DNA of 64,000 nt from Larimichthys crocea (taxonomy: Eukaryota > Chordata > Actinopteri > Sciaenidae). Made by a program: the position numbers and the translations under genes. Positions within the stretch are counted from its first letter, which is position 1, and every line of letters begins with the position of its first letter. Positions 23,654-45,813 of the stretch are shown here, piece after piece. The notes under the pieces were generated by a model. The model did not search any database, was not told the DNA's origin, and was given only the letters and a program-made list of their open reading frames with translations. The stretch is taken from NCBI RefSeq assembly GCF_000972845.2, contig NC_040032.1, positions 5,661,073 to 5,725,072 on the forward strand. The letters are read 5' to 3'.

Positions 23654-24509
23654 TTTATTCAAACAAACATGTTACCATAAACACATGAAGTGACTTTTTT
23701 TTTTTTTTTTGAATCACCTTTTGTATACAGTTTAGGCTAATGAACTTACTTCTGCAAAGTTTTACATTATGGTACAAAACACGTTGCACTCAAGTTAAAC
23801 ATGCGGGGTTTTCTATTTCAAACAAAATGGGAAAAAAAACAAACAAACATTTCAAAGTAAAAGTCACTGAACGGGAGGCGTCGTGGAGTCAAACGGGCCG
23901 GTGGTATCCTGCATAGACGGTAAATAGAAAGCACACAGAAGCAGTATAAAATATGTACAATATAGGCAAATTTCTTTTTTTTTTCTTATTGAGTCTGGAT
24001 TCATGAATCTACTCGACACTCTTTTTTTTTTTTTTTCTTGCAAATCCTGGTTTTGGTCGAGACCCCTGTCCCCCCTCCCCCCCTCCCATCCCAGTCAGTC
24101 TTCAAACGCAAGCAAGCACAAAAAAAAAAAAAAAATCCCACCGTCTGTGTTTTTTTTTTTTTGTGTGTGTGTTGTTTTTATATATATGTTAAGCCTGTAT
24201 ATATTTACATTTATGTATGTACAATGCAGCAATGTAACACGTCTTCATCATTTAAAAAAAAAAAAATCCAAAAAGAAAAAAAACCCTGGACATTTGCTGT
24301 GCAAGTTCATTGGTAAACACACATAACCCGCATAATCCATTTTTTTCTCTTTTATTTTGAAAATGACTGCAACTAATCCAGTTTAGTTGTCTTTGATTTT
24401 TTTTTTTCCCCCATCCGCAGGTAGCCTCTATAAGCTCTGACACCGTGTCCGTTTATCACATATATATTTATTTATATTTGCAGATATTCATGCCCCTCTT
24501 TTTGGCCCG
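23654..24509 (-). other. pitx1: probable pitx1 3' UTR with candidate poly(A) signals
   Basis: Downstream of the stop on the minus strand, AATAAA occurs at 24356-24351 and 23659-23654 (read as TTTATT on +). The UTR end is therefore ambiguous: about 150 nt or about 860 nt. The stretch has many homopolymers (for example A runs at 24120-24135 and 24255-24267, T runs at 24022-24035 and 24150-24161), which also generate meaningless Lys/Phe-rich open frames. Confidence 0.45.
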
Positions 24510-35184
<10,675 letters not shown>

Positions 35185-35193
35185 TCCAGTTGC

Positions 35194-35634
35194 CTGAAAA
35201 AACAAAGGAGAGCGTTGCATGAGAAGAAAATGTTCCTGCATATCAAAAAATACATTTATTGTACTCTGTACTTTGCCAATATGTGTTCCAATTATAATCT
35301 CTGATACACTCAATTAAATAAAGTTCATTAAAACAACCAATAATTCTGTAATACAACACTGCTACACCAACTGATTCATGTTGAATTCTTTTTGGGTCCT
35401 TCTTAAACACTTTATTTTTTTAGAAAAATTTAATTATTATTTGAATTAGAATTATTTCCTTTTATTTATATATATATATTTTTAAGGAAGATTTTCAGGA
35501 AATGCAGACAAATGAAACGATAACTTTACTAAGCAGCAAACTCAAACTTTTCACCAACCATCAAACATTTTAATATGAAAGTTTTCACGCATTTTTATGT
35601 TTAACCCATCATCAAAAACGTTACCTTTACACAC

Positions 35635-35698
<64 letters not shown>

Positions 35699-36255
35699 AC
35701 AGAGCCCTTCTTATCTACAGGAATCCCTTTGCTGTCTGCTGATGTCCTCAGTAAATCTTCACTCAGCTCCCTTCTGTCTCTCCGTGTTCACACGCTTCAG
35801 TGGCCGACCCGCCTGCACTTTCTATTTATTAGGATCATTTAAGGCATCAGAGATTATTGTATCATTTCAGTAGGAATGCACTGGAAATATAACAGCAGGC
35901 TACATCTGGCTAACATGATACTCAGGTTGACTCACGCTGATATTTTCTACATTTTATGCTGCCGTTTAACTCCAGAAATCGTTGCTGTGCGTAAACGCTC
36001 CATCCACTTATCCTCCGGCCTCTCTGCATCCACTAAAGCAGCTCTGACCCCTAATCAGCCGACAACACGCGCACTGTGGAGACTGCGCTGGTCACCATTT
36101 CATTTCCTCCATCATTCTTAACTCTGACTCGTGTTCGATTCATATTTGTCAAATCTGAAGCGTAAAACGGCCAAAGAGCGGGATGCCAGCCAATCTACTG
36201 ACTCCTGCAGGGGAAAATGTAGCGACCTCACAGGCGAGGTGTGTGTTTTACTCAC
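35194..36255 (-). other. pitx1: pitx1 intron 1 (1.06 kb) with long CA tract
   Basis: Lies between the exon 1 donor ACTG|GTGAGTAAA and the exon 2 acceptor. It contains the (AC)n tract at 35637-35700. The rest has no recognised repeat. Confidence 0.6.
35633..35700. repeat. (AC)n microsatellite inside pitx1 intron 1
   Basis: Nearly uninterrupted AC repeat of about 30 units with a single CATAC break near the right end. It is about 560 bp downstream of the exon 1 donor. It yields spurious Thr-His open frames. Confidence 0.97.
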
Positions 36256-36420
36256 CAGTTAGTTCCAAGAAGAGGCAGACGACAGAGAAAAAATGAATAA
36301 AGCCCTCAGAGTTTCCCCATGCAGGTGTTCAGTAAATCCACTTTATGCGTCGGCTGCGCGTAAACGCTGCGTCCGCGGTAATCAGCGCTTTGGTTGCGTC
36401 TCTGCGGCGCTGCCTTGGTT
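36256..36420 (-). other. pitx1: pitx1 noncoding exon 1 (5' UTR), 5' end approximate
   Basis: Ends at a consensus donor ACTG|GTGAGTAAA (exon end 36256). There is no ATG in frame with the homeodomain. A four-codon upstream frame (ATG GGG AAA CTC TGA, 36320-36306) would lie in the leader if transcription starts above it. The transcription start is not visible; the CpG-rich stretch and the CRE at 36450 suggest about 36330-36420. Confidence 0.55.
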
Positions 36421-36510
36421 TTCTTCGCCATCCGCAGCACGCCTCGCTGTGACGTCACTCCACCGCAACACCCCCCCTCCGTCACCCCCCCACCACCCCA
36501 AAACACGCAC
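36290..36510 (-). promoter_or_regulatory. pitx1: pitx1 distal promoter CpG island with CRE and G-rich strand
   Basis: CpG-dense sequence (GCGTCGGCTGCGCGTAAACG, CTGCGTCCGCGG, CTCTGCGGCGCTGCC). A perfect CRE palindrome TGACGTCA is at 36450-36457. Immediately upstream, four or more G runs on the pitx1 coding strand (36470-36500, C runs on +) could fold as a G-quadruplex. No TATA box, as is usual for developmental CpG-island promoters. Confidence 0.55.
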
Positions 36511-38070
36511 TCCCCGCCGTCGCCACCATCTCCCACCTCCCCAGTTGTCATCCTCTGTATCTTCTCTGCACCTCAATTCTCCTCCATCACAATTTTTAAT
36601 TACACAACTTTAGTATCTTCACCTGGCGTCACCCTCATCATCTTCATCCCTAAAATGTATCCTCATCCTCATTTCTCAACCCTAATATGTGAGTAGCCCA
36701 ATAATATTAACAATAGTACTATTATCATCAATAATAAAGATAATGATAATAACAATGATAATAATAATAAAATCATTTGACATGTATTTATTTATTCAGG
36801 TTTATTTCCTCCGTGTACCACCCTGCTCTCTGTGACAGTGGCTCTGAAGAAAAACAGTTTCGTTGTGAAAAGTTGAGGCTTAAGAGTTTTTATGAGCTCA
36901 TCATTTGCGTGCACTTCACTTTTCTGTAAACTCACAGGTCGTCTTGGACTTGAAAAACTTTAAAAAATAATACGTTTTGTTCTCAGTTTTGCTCTGCCGA
37001 CTCCCCCACCTAGAAACGCACACGTCTAATATTTTAGTTTTCAACTCTTCTAAATGTTTAGAAAACGTCTTTATTACAACTGAGTCTGAATTGATCACGC
37101 GCCTTCCAGGTTCTGTTGTTCAATGTGTTACTTTGCCCGTCACACACGACAAATCACGTCACAATATTTGAATTATTGGCAGCAGAACATGACCACAAAT
37201 AGTCTAATTTACATCAGACCGTTTTTTGTTTGGGTGCGGAACCTAATAATGTTTTGTCTTCTCGACAATGACTTGATTCATGCAGGATGTTTAAAGCTTG
37301 TGACAGCGGATAATTATTTAAACAATTAATTGTTCATATCCCAATATTTACATGCAGAGTTTGTTCTGCATGAATCAAAACATTAAAATTCATCCAACAT
37401 TTAATTTCTTATGGGGCGTAAATGTTGGGGGCGGGGGGAATTAAAGTTTTTATTTCTTTTTAAATAAAACGAGCCTGAAATATTAAAATGAATATTTTCT
37501 GAACGGATCACTGGGGCCTTTGTGTGTCGTTCAGCTGCTTCAGCGGCAGAGAGAGGGAGAGAAACAAGACAAAACACAACGAAAACTATGGATACAAAGC
37601 ACTTTTATTGCAAATAAAGTGATGATTCGGGTCAGGAGTTAAGCGTTACAGCACGGCTGTATCAAGACACAAAAGGCCTAAAAAGGCAGTAACATGGCAG
37701 GATGCAAGTAGCCGAGCCCGAGATTAAAGTAGATTTAGCCTGTAAGCCGTGGGCGGACTGGATCACTGATGAAGACTTTTCATAAATAAAAACATAGAAG
37801 TGAAAATAAATCAGCTGCAGTTAAATATTTCAAATTATTAAATTTGCATAACTGTAAAGCATTTTTTTTTTCATTCATGTTTTCTCAACATCCTTGTTGC
37901 AGAGTTACAGTGACACACACTCAGGCTGCGTTTCAAACGTCCAACAGCCAAAATGTGCGCAGCCCACGCACGGCACAGTCCCACCACTGAACCACCGCAG
38001 CGTCTGTGTGGCAAAGAATATTTCCAGCTCCACATAGTTGCTTTACAAGCTCCTTCTTTTGGCCTGAGAC
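36511..38070. other. pitx1 upstream region, no gene recognised
   Basis: Contains an (AAT/ATA)-rich simple sequence at 36712-36776 and otherwise unique DNA. A minus-strand AATAAA (TTTATT at about 37602) follows open but featureless frames at 37871-38267; I see no domain there and do not call a gene. Confidence 0.5.
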
Positions 38071-38288
38071 ATGGGAGAAAGTGTGAAATGTGTCCCACCC
38101 TTACACTTTTCCTTTTTAACTCGGCCAAGAGCTGCGCACGAAGCAAAGCCCGGCTCTGAGAGAGGGATCCCGGAGGGATTAAAGGGGAGCTGCGGGCCTC
38201 CCTCCAGGACACGGACAGACCTCCTTCCCATAGTTGCTTCTAGGAGATACCGAAGGCTCTCTCTCATCTATCCTCACGTCAGCTCAAA

Positions 38289-38321
38289 ATGGACGCGTCG
38301 GTGTTGTGGCTGCACATACAG
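38289..38321 (+). CDS. candidate first coding exon of an unrecognised transcript divergent from pitx1
   Basis: ATG at 38289 in good context (TCAAAATGG) opens a frame MDASVLWLHIQ that runs to a strong donor ACAG|GTGAGATG at 38321/38322, ending in phase 0. An in-frame TAG lies 16 codons upstream. A CRE-like CTCACGTCAG is 10 bp before the ATG, and the preceding 200 bp is relatively GC-rich. It could continue into the exon-like segments at 45730-45813 and 52435-52494, which are both phase 0. I recognise no homologue. Human PITX1 has a divergent noncoding transcript (PITX1-AS1/C5orf66), so a noncoding RNA is at least as likely. Confidence 0.25.
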
Positions 38322-38796
38322 GTGAGATGCAATGATGTAACAATCAGGGCTGCATCGGTGCAGAAAATGCAGTTTGGACTCTTTTTGGATTTTGCTCTAA
38401 GGAGCTTTTTTTTTTTTTTTTTTAAAGATGATTTAACATAAATCATACCAAATGATAACAACAGGCTCAAACTATTTGTAGCACCTAATATCTGCACCTC
38501 ATGCATGTCCTCCTGTTTCATTGTCATATTAGTCCCCAATACTGACCCCAGCTCCACAGCATGCAACTGTATCCACAGTAATGATAGGTAACATCAGCCT
38601 GTCTACCTGTGAGGCCTGCATTGCTAAATAATGAGTCGTGCCCCCCCCCCCCTCTCTATAATTAGGCAGGCAGGTAGGAGAATGCTGTGATTACTCAACG
38701 AGTGACTCGAGGAGTTAAGTAGTGCCCTGAAGGTGAGGCCGTGGCCTCATCTCTCCTGTGCAAATAGGTGGAGGGATTATTTAGACCGTGTATGAA

Positions 38797-38822
38797 GGGG
38801 GGGGAGGGAGGTGTGGGGGGTG
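38797..38822 (+). other. G-run cluster, possible G-quadruplex
   Basis: GGGGGGGGAGGGAGGTGTGG followed by more G: at least three closely spaced G tracts of three or more, plus a GG pair. It lies 500 bp after the candidate + strand donor at 38321. Confidence 0.5.
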
Positions 38823-38956
38823 TTTCTGTGGCCAGGGCCTGTCTGATGGTCACTCCCGCAGCGTAAATAGTTATTCCGAAATAACAGAAAGGCTGATGCG
38901 CACTGCGGAAAGGTGGAAAACAAGCTCACACCCCGTCAGGAGAAGAGTTTGAGTTT

Positions 38957-38957
<1 letters not shown>

Positions 38958-38988
<31 letters not shown>
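38958..38988. repeat. (TG)n microsatellite
   Basis: About 15 uninterrupted TG units. Confidence 0.95.
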
Positions 38989-38991
<3 letters not shown>

Positions 38992-39103
38992 TGTTTCTGA
39001 ATCAGGGTCAGCTGTTTTAATCTGGTCTTAATCACAGAAAAGAGGACTTGCTGTTCTTTCTGTTGCCCCCTCAACCAGCGGCGCCCAGCGACCCCCCCCC
39101 CAC

Positions 39104-39151
39104 TCTTCTCTCTCTCTCCCTCCCTCCCTACATCTCTCTCTATATATCTCT

Positions 39152-39205
<54 letters not shown>

Positions 39206-39222
39206 TCTCTCTCTCTCTCTCC
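39104..39222. repeat. (CT)n polypyrimidine tract, about 120 bp
   Basis: CT dinucleotides with a few CCCT, ATCT and TATATAT interruptions. It gives Arg/Glu-only or Ser/Leu-only frames on the two strands. Its mirror symmetry would allow triplex (H-DNA) formation. Confidence 0.95.
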
Positions 39223-42089
39223 ATCCAGGACAATCATAATAAAGCAGAGCTGGTGGCATTAGTATGTAAGGCCTGTTTCCGCTGAGCGAGGAGCAGAGAA
39301 GTGCTTTTGAACCGTATGTCGTCCAGACTCTGTAGAATCAATCAGGAGGGTTTTGCGAGCTTGACGCTGGGCAGCTCGACAGGATGGAAAGCCCTTTTGT
39401 AACGTCGCAGTCGTTTTTCTAACTCGGAGCAGAGCTCGGAGAGTCCGCCTGCATGTCAACAAGCCAAACACCCAACCAGCCGGCCTGCCCAGACGCACAG
39501 ACAGATACACAACAGCCTGTTAGACAGACTGCCAGCAAGCCATGATATTTACTGCATAAAGTTTCCACTACTATGGATATTTATCTACTTCAAAACATGT
39601 GAGCAGGACGAGGATGAAGTCACCCTCTCATCACTGGGGCTATTATGAGGGATGGATGCTTCCAAGTTGTATTTTTTTTTAATTTTTTTTTTACTTTGAA
39701 GCAATCCCCATTGAAGTGCGTTGAAAACGCAGATGTCACAGTTTCCAATCGGCAGTGAAATTAGTGATGTTTTGATTGCGCAGGGCTCGGAGATTACCAA
39801 CGTAAACAGGTCTGGTGCATAGATCATCATTTCAAGAGGAGGCATCATCCCTTTTTTCCACTTTATCCAAACTCGGCGGGCCTCTTTGGCTTAGTGCTGA
39901 TGAGAAGCGGACGTCCAGCTTCCAGTTTTTCATCTGAGCATCAACCTTATGCTGGCGAGAGTGATATTTCCTTTTGGTAGTACATTTAAATGGCCGACCA
40001 CCAAAACTGGCTGCTCTAGTCACCACAGTTTGGACTTAGCTTGTCTAAAAAGACATCTTTCCATCACATCCTTTGGCTTAAAAAAAAAAAAATATATTAT
40101 TTAGTTTTTCTTTCATTTTAGATTTAACATCCCTGCAAAAAATGTTTCTATTGTCAAGGGATGCTGATGGAGGAGGCTAATCATTAAAATTATACTATTT
40201 TTTTTTATCCACCTCCATTCATTTCTTTAACACTTCTGAAAATTCTGTTTTAGACTCTGGTGGAGACACCAAAGTTCCCAAATATACCAGGATGATTTTG
40301 GGGGCATTGTGTATGCAATGATGTTCAAGATATCAAGAGTATTTCCAGTGTTTTTTTTCATAAAATTATAGTCATATTCAAGATGTAACATCCTAAAAAT
40401 GAATAAAATCACATGTACTCTGTAATTTAGCCACATTTTAGTTGATAAACATGGAATCCAAGAACAAATATTAAAGTACTGTAATCAGAAAAAAAAACCC
40501 TTTTCAACAAAGACAAAATCAGAAAACTATCAGCTGACCTGCCTGATAGTATTAATCACAAGAATAATAATGTGTGTATTATTTTTTGAATTGAAAACCA
40601 GAGTTTAGAGCAAGCTATTGTGCGCGGTGGCGGCTCCAAATGGCAGCAACAGGTAACTGTATGAAAACTGTGTGAACCTCAATACCCAGAAATCCTTAAA
40701 ATACTGCAGCGTGACGTCTTTAAACTGCACACATCTGCCTCACGTTCATCAACCCGGAGAGTCTTTATGAACCAAAGAGAAGAACAAAAGATGTAACATT
40801 GTGCAGATGAGCACGTTGAAGAATCAGTTTTTCCACTTCCTGTGATTTCCTTCAATTGATCGAATCTGAATCTGACATAATTTGGCAGATTAAGTGTTGG
40901 TAGGGAGTAAGATGAGTATGTTTTCATATAAAATCCTTATTAGCTGTAAATCCCTCCCAATGCTTTGCCTCCTCTATGATACAGCATGGAAATTCAGGCT
41001 CTTAAAAATCAAAATGTTTTGGAATCTCAGAAGTGTGCTGCTGCTGTCTTTGTTTTGTTTATCAAGCACAACAGCAGCAGAGACACAGCATACAAATAGG
41101 TCCTCCAGGATCCACTCCCAGGCCAGCAGGAGTTCATGTCCAGAGGCAAAGGTCTTAAACAATAAACCATCACTATGCTCTGCACAGTAAGATTTTAAGC
41201 CGTGGATATTTATTCCACAATGAGGTTTCCATATCTGTTTATCCCTTCAATCCACCTGCATCTATAAATGATAAAAACTAATCCAGAGGAGCAGGCCTGT
41301 TTTGTATTCAGAAACACCTTGAGCTACATGGAGCGTATGGTGCTATAATATCTGTGTTGTCCCAAATGGGATTAAAGTACTGATTTCACTCACTGAGGGA
41401 GTTTGTATTGGACATGATGTCTGGGCGTGAGTCTGGTTGGGGCTCCCGCAACCTCATTGATAATCACTTAAAAACAGATTTCCAATATCAGCTGCACAAA
41501 AATCAGTCTTTAAAAAAAAAAGTCTTTCCCTTTTTCCTTTTTTTTTTTGGTTCTTCAGTTTTGATAGATTGTTTTATTTACTGTCTCTCTCCAACATCTG
41601 GATTCTGGCCTCTGGAGCGGCACACAGCACTGAACAAGCTTGGCTGTGGCTCGGTGAGCTCTGAGATTTATGGTGGAGGCTTATAGCACTCTGCTGTGTT
41701 TGGGATAGCGCTGCCCTGCGCCGTCCCACTAAGATCACTATACTCTCTCCTCCCCTGCATCCCCGCTTTCAATCCAGCCTCTGGCTCATCGAGGAAAACT
41801 GTCCGCCCCCTTATTCCCCTCTCAGGCTGCTTCTGTCACCAGCGAAGGACAATAAAAACCACAAGGTCATGTGGCTGCTCTGATTACAAGAGAATGTGGG
41901 TTTGTAGCAAAGGGGATCAACTAGGCTGCAAAGTTCTTCACAATGGGGTGATTTAAGTGATCTTTTAAGCAGTACAAACTGTGAAATATTTTTATAACTA
42001 TTGATGATCTCTTGGCAGATTAAATCCATTTTGTCCAAATCCACCTATCCAAAATGACAAAAGAGAAACCTTCTTTCTTGAACCTTAAA

Positions 42090-42330
42090 GAAATATTTTG
42101 ACATTGTGGCAAACACACACATTTGATTTCTGGTGTAAAGTTAGATGAGAAAATCAACACTACACCCATGTTTGTTTGTTAAATATAAGGCTAGAGCTAG
42201 CAGCTGGTTGGCTTAGCTTTGCGTAGAGGCAGGAAACAAGGGGCTAGCCTGGCTATGTACACATTTCAACATGGTACATTTTGCTTGTTTAACCTGTACA
42301 AAACCCAACGTGTAGAAATGATAATTATCT
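42090..42330 (+). repeat. dispersed teleost repeat (TTAGCTTAGC family), copy 3
   Basis: Shows TTTGACATTGTGGCAAACAC, GTTAGATGAGAAAATCAACA, GCTAGCAGCTGGTTGGCTTA, GGCAGGAAACAAGG, CTAGCCTGGCTATG and GTTTAACCTGTACAAAACCC in the family's usual order. It is the most complete of the three copies. Confidence 0.75.
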
Positions 42331-42515
42331 GTTTTGCAGGCAGTTATGTGCTGGAACGTTGCACATCACTTGCTAAACTATCAGTGGAAAATCCAAGAAG
42401 TTACTCCTCAGAGCCAAGAAACAGTCTGGCACCATAACCCCTCATAAAATGACGAATTGTTGGTTTAACATGGTTTAAACAAGACCGAATGTGTTAATTA
42501 GTGCAGTGGATTCTA

Positions 42516-42752
42516 GATAGAGCCAAGCTAGTTTGTAGTCTTTGTGTCTAAGTTAACTGGCTAATGCCTTTCGACTTATATTTAGCAAACTTTTATTCGA
42601 TGAGGCGGATAATACAACTCATCCATCCATCCATTATCTGTAACCGCTTAGCCTCATTGTCACACAGACAACTCTTATAATATAAAAGTCTAAAGGCATT
42701 AGCCAGTTAGCTTAGCACAAAGACTACAAACTGCTAGCCTGTTCTCTCTAGC
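42516..42752. repeat. imperfect inverted repeat, MITE-like
   Basis: The left arm around 42530-42580 (GCTAGTTTGTAGTCTTTGTG, TAACTGGCTAATGCCTTT) is the near-perfect complement of the right arm around 42690-42745 (AAAGGCATTAGCCAGTTAGC, ACAAAGACTACAAACTGCTA). The loop is about 100 bp and contains CATCCATCCATTATCTGTAA, a phrase common at the ends of fish repeats. Target duplications could not be assigned. Confidence 0.7.
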
Positions 42753-44554
42753 CAGAGAGAACATTACTACAAATGTCAAACTTTTGCATTGAGCAAGAAG
42801 TTTTAATTGCTCAAATCTAACGAAACCTTAACCATGGAGGTGAAAGATCAGACCAGATGCTAATATCAATTATCGATCATTTTTAATGGTCATTTATAGC
42901 AGTTTTGATGTTGTCAAACTATGAAAACATATGTTTATAACACAAAACATATGTTTTCATACTAGTGTGTGCATACTGACTCTGGATCATGAACTAAGTG
43001 TTTGATGAGACATTTTATTTTACAAAAACAAAAAGCTCTCACTTGCTTAATCTCATTTCACTAAAACTGAAATATGTTTGTACTGGGGCTGGAGGTCATT
43101 ATGACATTTTGAACATCACTGCTAGTCACGTCTCTCTGGCAACTGTGTCAACTGTTACTCTTCCTCATTTTTGGGCAAAGGGAAAGGAACACGTCCAATT
43201 TTCCATCATTTGAGGTGCATTAAGCTACTTCCCCTTCTCTCTTTGTCTGTCGGCTCAACTTCACCGGGGCTGCCCAGGGTGTCTGTAAAAATCCTTTTGG
43301 CCTTTTGTATAAAGCGTTCCCATAATTAGAGATCAGTTTAAATGTAATGAAATTGTACTTGAGAAATGATGTCTTGATAAGTTGTTTTTGGCACAAAGAC
43401 CTAAAGAGCCTAAAGCTTATTCAGCACATAGCTTGATAATTGCATATTTTTTGGTGCATAGCCATCACTGTTAGATACTCATCATCATGTTAGAAGTGTG
43501 TATGACAACAAAATGTTTAGGGCATGTGGATGCTTGTGGGTATCTTGCTCTAACTGGGTATGTGAAGGTAGCAAAACCTTGGGCATGGGAACTGCCAAAG
43601 GTTACTCAGAGGAAGGCTCTGCACTGGGCCTGATACATGTGTATATAAACCTACTGACAGCAGGCTGGAAAAACAACCTGGCAAATGGAGAGAATGGAAA
43701 GTAGAGTGAAGAGTAAACGAGGAAGAGAGAGAGAGAGAGTGTGTCCAATCCGACCCGCCCTGGTTTCGACCTATAGCTCTCTTTGTGTTCCCCTGACACA
43801 AAGATTTATTAAGCAAACATTACCGTTCCCAAAAATACATATTGAAACAATTTTTGGACAAACACGAGAGACAAAGTGAGCGTCCTGCGCTGTCATGGGA
43901 GTTTGGAACTCAGGGCGAGGCGGCGAGGTAGCAAGGAGAGCAGCAAGTGCATTAGTAGTCTCGCTTCAGGAGCCCTGAAAAGGTAAGCAGGCCGGGGCGG
44001 CAATGTGGGCCGTCACACAAGAGCGAAGGACTGTCAAAAGAGAAACAAAAAGGAGGGAGAAATGATTAAGAAGCTGCCATGGCCTCCTTGCCTGTCAGTG
44101 TACCTGCCTGCTCAGTGGAACCAGGCCGAGCAAAGGCTTGAGCTTGGAGAGTGTAAACAGTTATAAACACACTCCCATGTAGATGTGCACGGACTCACTC
44201 ACACACAGCTGTATGTCCTCAATGCACATGCACTCACACACGTGTGTATCACTGCAGTTTTCAGGTCATCCTCTGACTTGGCTAAATGCTGACTGCTGAA
44301 GTTGATTTATACTTTTCAACTGAATTATTGTGGTAGCTGTAGCTCCACAGGTGAATGACTGTGATCCACCAAAAATAGGTTATTCAAGCTGAACAAACAT
44401 TGCAGAGATCGTGATTAGTCTGCTTCTACTACTTCAAATGACCAATTATGCTTCCTCTAACAGACAGACCAGAACGTGACCGAGTGAAGTTCTATCACAT
44501 GTTGAAAATAGGAAGTATTGAAGCTACTTGCAACTGACTAAGCTAGGTCAGCAA
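42753..44554. other. gene desert, no feature recognised
   Basis: AT-rich unique DNA with a short GA run at 43721-43739 and a somewhat GC-richer stretch at 43880-44150. A short AAACATATG inverted pair is at about 42925-42960. The open frames at 43498-43816 have no domain. Confidence 0.5.
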
Positions 44555-44870
44555 TGACAAACCAAGATCTGTGTAAAATGTTATAAGCTTGGAGGATAGA
44601 GTCCACCATTTCTGCCTCCACAGTGAGGGCCCCTGAGAAGTCAGCAGTCCATCCATCTTTTTTCTGCTGCTAGAGTCTAGTTGCAGCAATAGGAGGGTAA
44701 CCAAGGTAACCCAGGTGTTCTTATAGCCTCGTCCTCCGACTGCTCCAAAGGGGAACTCGAGGTGTTCCCAGGCCAGATGGGATATATAATCTCCCCAACA
44801 TGTTCTTGGTTTTCCTGGGGTATTCTCCAAGTGGCAAAATAATTTGCTTTTGTTTGACGTCACACATTTA
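44555..44870 (-). mobile_element. LINE-like dispersed repeat fragment
   Basis: Contains GAACTCGAGGTGTTCCCAGG, CCAGATGGGATATATAATCT, CCCCAACATGTTCTTGGTTT and CCTGGGGTATTCTCC, in the order of an abundant fish retroelement (GGCGTTCCCAGGCCAGATG ... GTTCTGGGTCTGCCCCGGGG). Decayed, and no reverse-transcriptase frame remains. Confidence 0.55.
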
Positions 44871-45729
44871 TCAATCAAAGTTCACACAAAATTTGACACA
44901 AAACTGTATTCGAATAATCTGATTGAAACTGGTGAACAGACTTTAGAAGAAATTAGAAGATTGATTCCACTTCAATACCACTTCTGCCAGGAGATGGTTA
45001 CTTCATGAGGTCATATCACAACATATTTCCCAAAATACTGAACTATTCTTAGGATTGTTGCTATTTCGATTTTTTAAAATGTTTCCTTGTTAGAAGCCTT
45101 GTTAAGAAGTGTTTACTGCATTGCTATTTGAATGCTGAAAATGGAAAACTTGAAACATTGTCAGGTTAAACTGGACTTTTATGGACACACATGTAGATCT
45201 CACATCCAATAATGAATACATATGGTGCATTGAGTTACACCCCAGCTTTTAGAGAGCTGACAACACACCCTGAACTGACCACAGTGTCAGTTTTATAAAG
45301 CCACGTGGATTTCATTTCTTTCTGAGAGGTCAATACATCAAAACAACATCTATTGAGGTGACATGTTTTTGGCAAGGTTCAAGATTTCTTGCATCAAGTA
45401 AACTTTATTTATTGATCAAGGAAACCACCAAAGTTGAACGAGCCTCCTGTACATATTTGCTCAGGAACCTTAGCCTTGTTTGTCCATCAACAAAAGGTCA
45501 ACCACATATTTTATTTCTCACAATGCACCAAACTTATTTTTTTAATGTGGGAAGTTCTTGGATCTGAGAAAGTTGTGGACTGAATGTAGTCAAGCACATA
45601 TTTACATGTGCACACACACACAAGCTCAGACTCACATCCTCCCTTTAAAAAAAAAGTGATCTATGTGTTTTTCAAAAAGGACACGTAGGTGAAACTCAAC
45701 ATGCCTCTTCTCTTGTCTCTCTTTCTCAG

Positions 45730-45813
45730 AATGAAAGGTATTCAGGAGGGAGAGGACAACGTCGCCCCACCGGACAATTTACTGCCCTTCTCTGGGAATT
45801 CCACATGATCCAG
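45730..45813 (+). CDS. exon-like segment, 84 nt, phase 0, unrecognised
   Basis: A long pyrimidine tract and CTCTTTCTCAG precede 45730, and ATCCAG|GTATGG follows 45813. The 84 nt are open in phase 0 (NERYSGGRGQRRPTG ... EFHMIQ) and retain several CpGs (ACGTCGCCCCACCGG), unlike the flanks. It matches the phase of the 38289-38321 and 52435-52494 segments. I recognise no family. It could equally be a noncoding RNA exon or chance. Confidence 0.25.

Larger units (their letters stand above)
38322..42089. other. gene desert with simple repeats
   Basis: Holds C and G runs at 38641-38652 and 38797-38820, a (TG)n tract and a long CT tract (listed). 39250-42090 is unique-looking, AT-rich DNA with A/T runs (40080-40092, 41512-41521, 41541-41549). 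Small open frames show no domain. Confidence 0.5.

Noticed and set aside
24003..24326. 107-codon + frame antisense to the pitx1 3' UTR
   Set aside because: Driven by homopolymer T and A runs. No domain and no sensible start or regulatory context.
36293..36696. Open frames of about 100 codons on both strands over the pitx1 promoter
   Set aside because: They arise from the CpG-rich, stop-poor composition of the promoter island. No domain.
38871..39239. Arg/Glu-rich and Ser/Leu-rich frames on opposite strands
   Set aside because: Direct translation of the CT/GA tract; low-complexity artefact.
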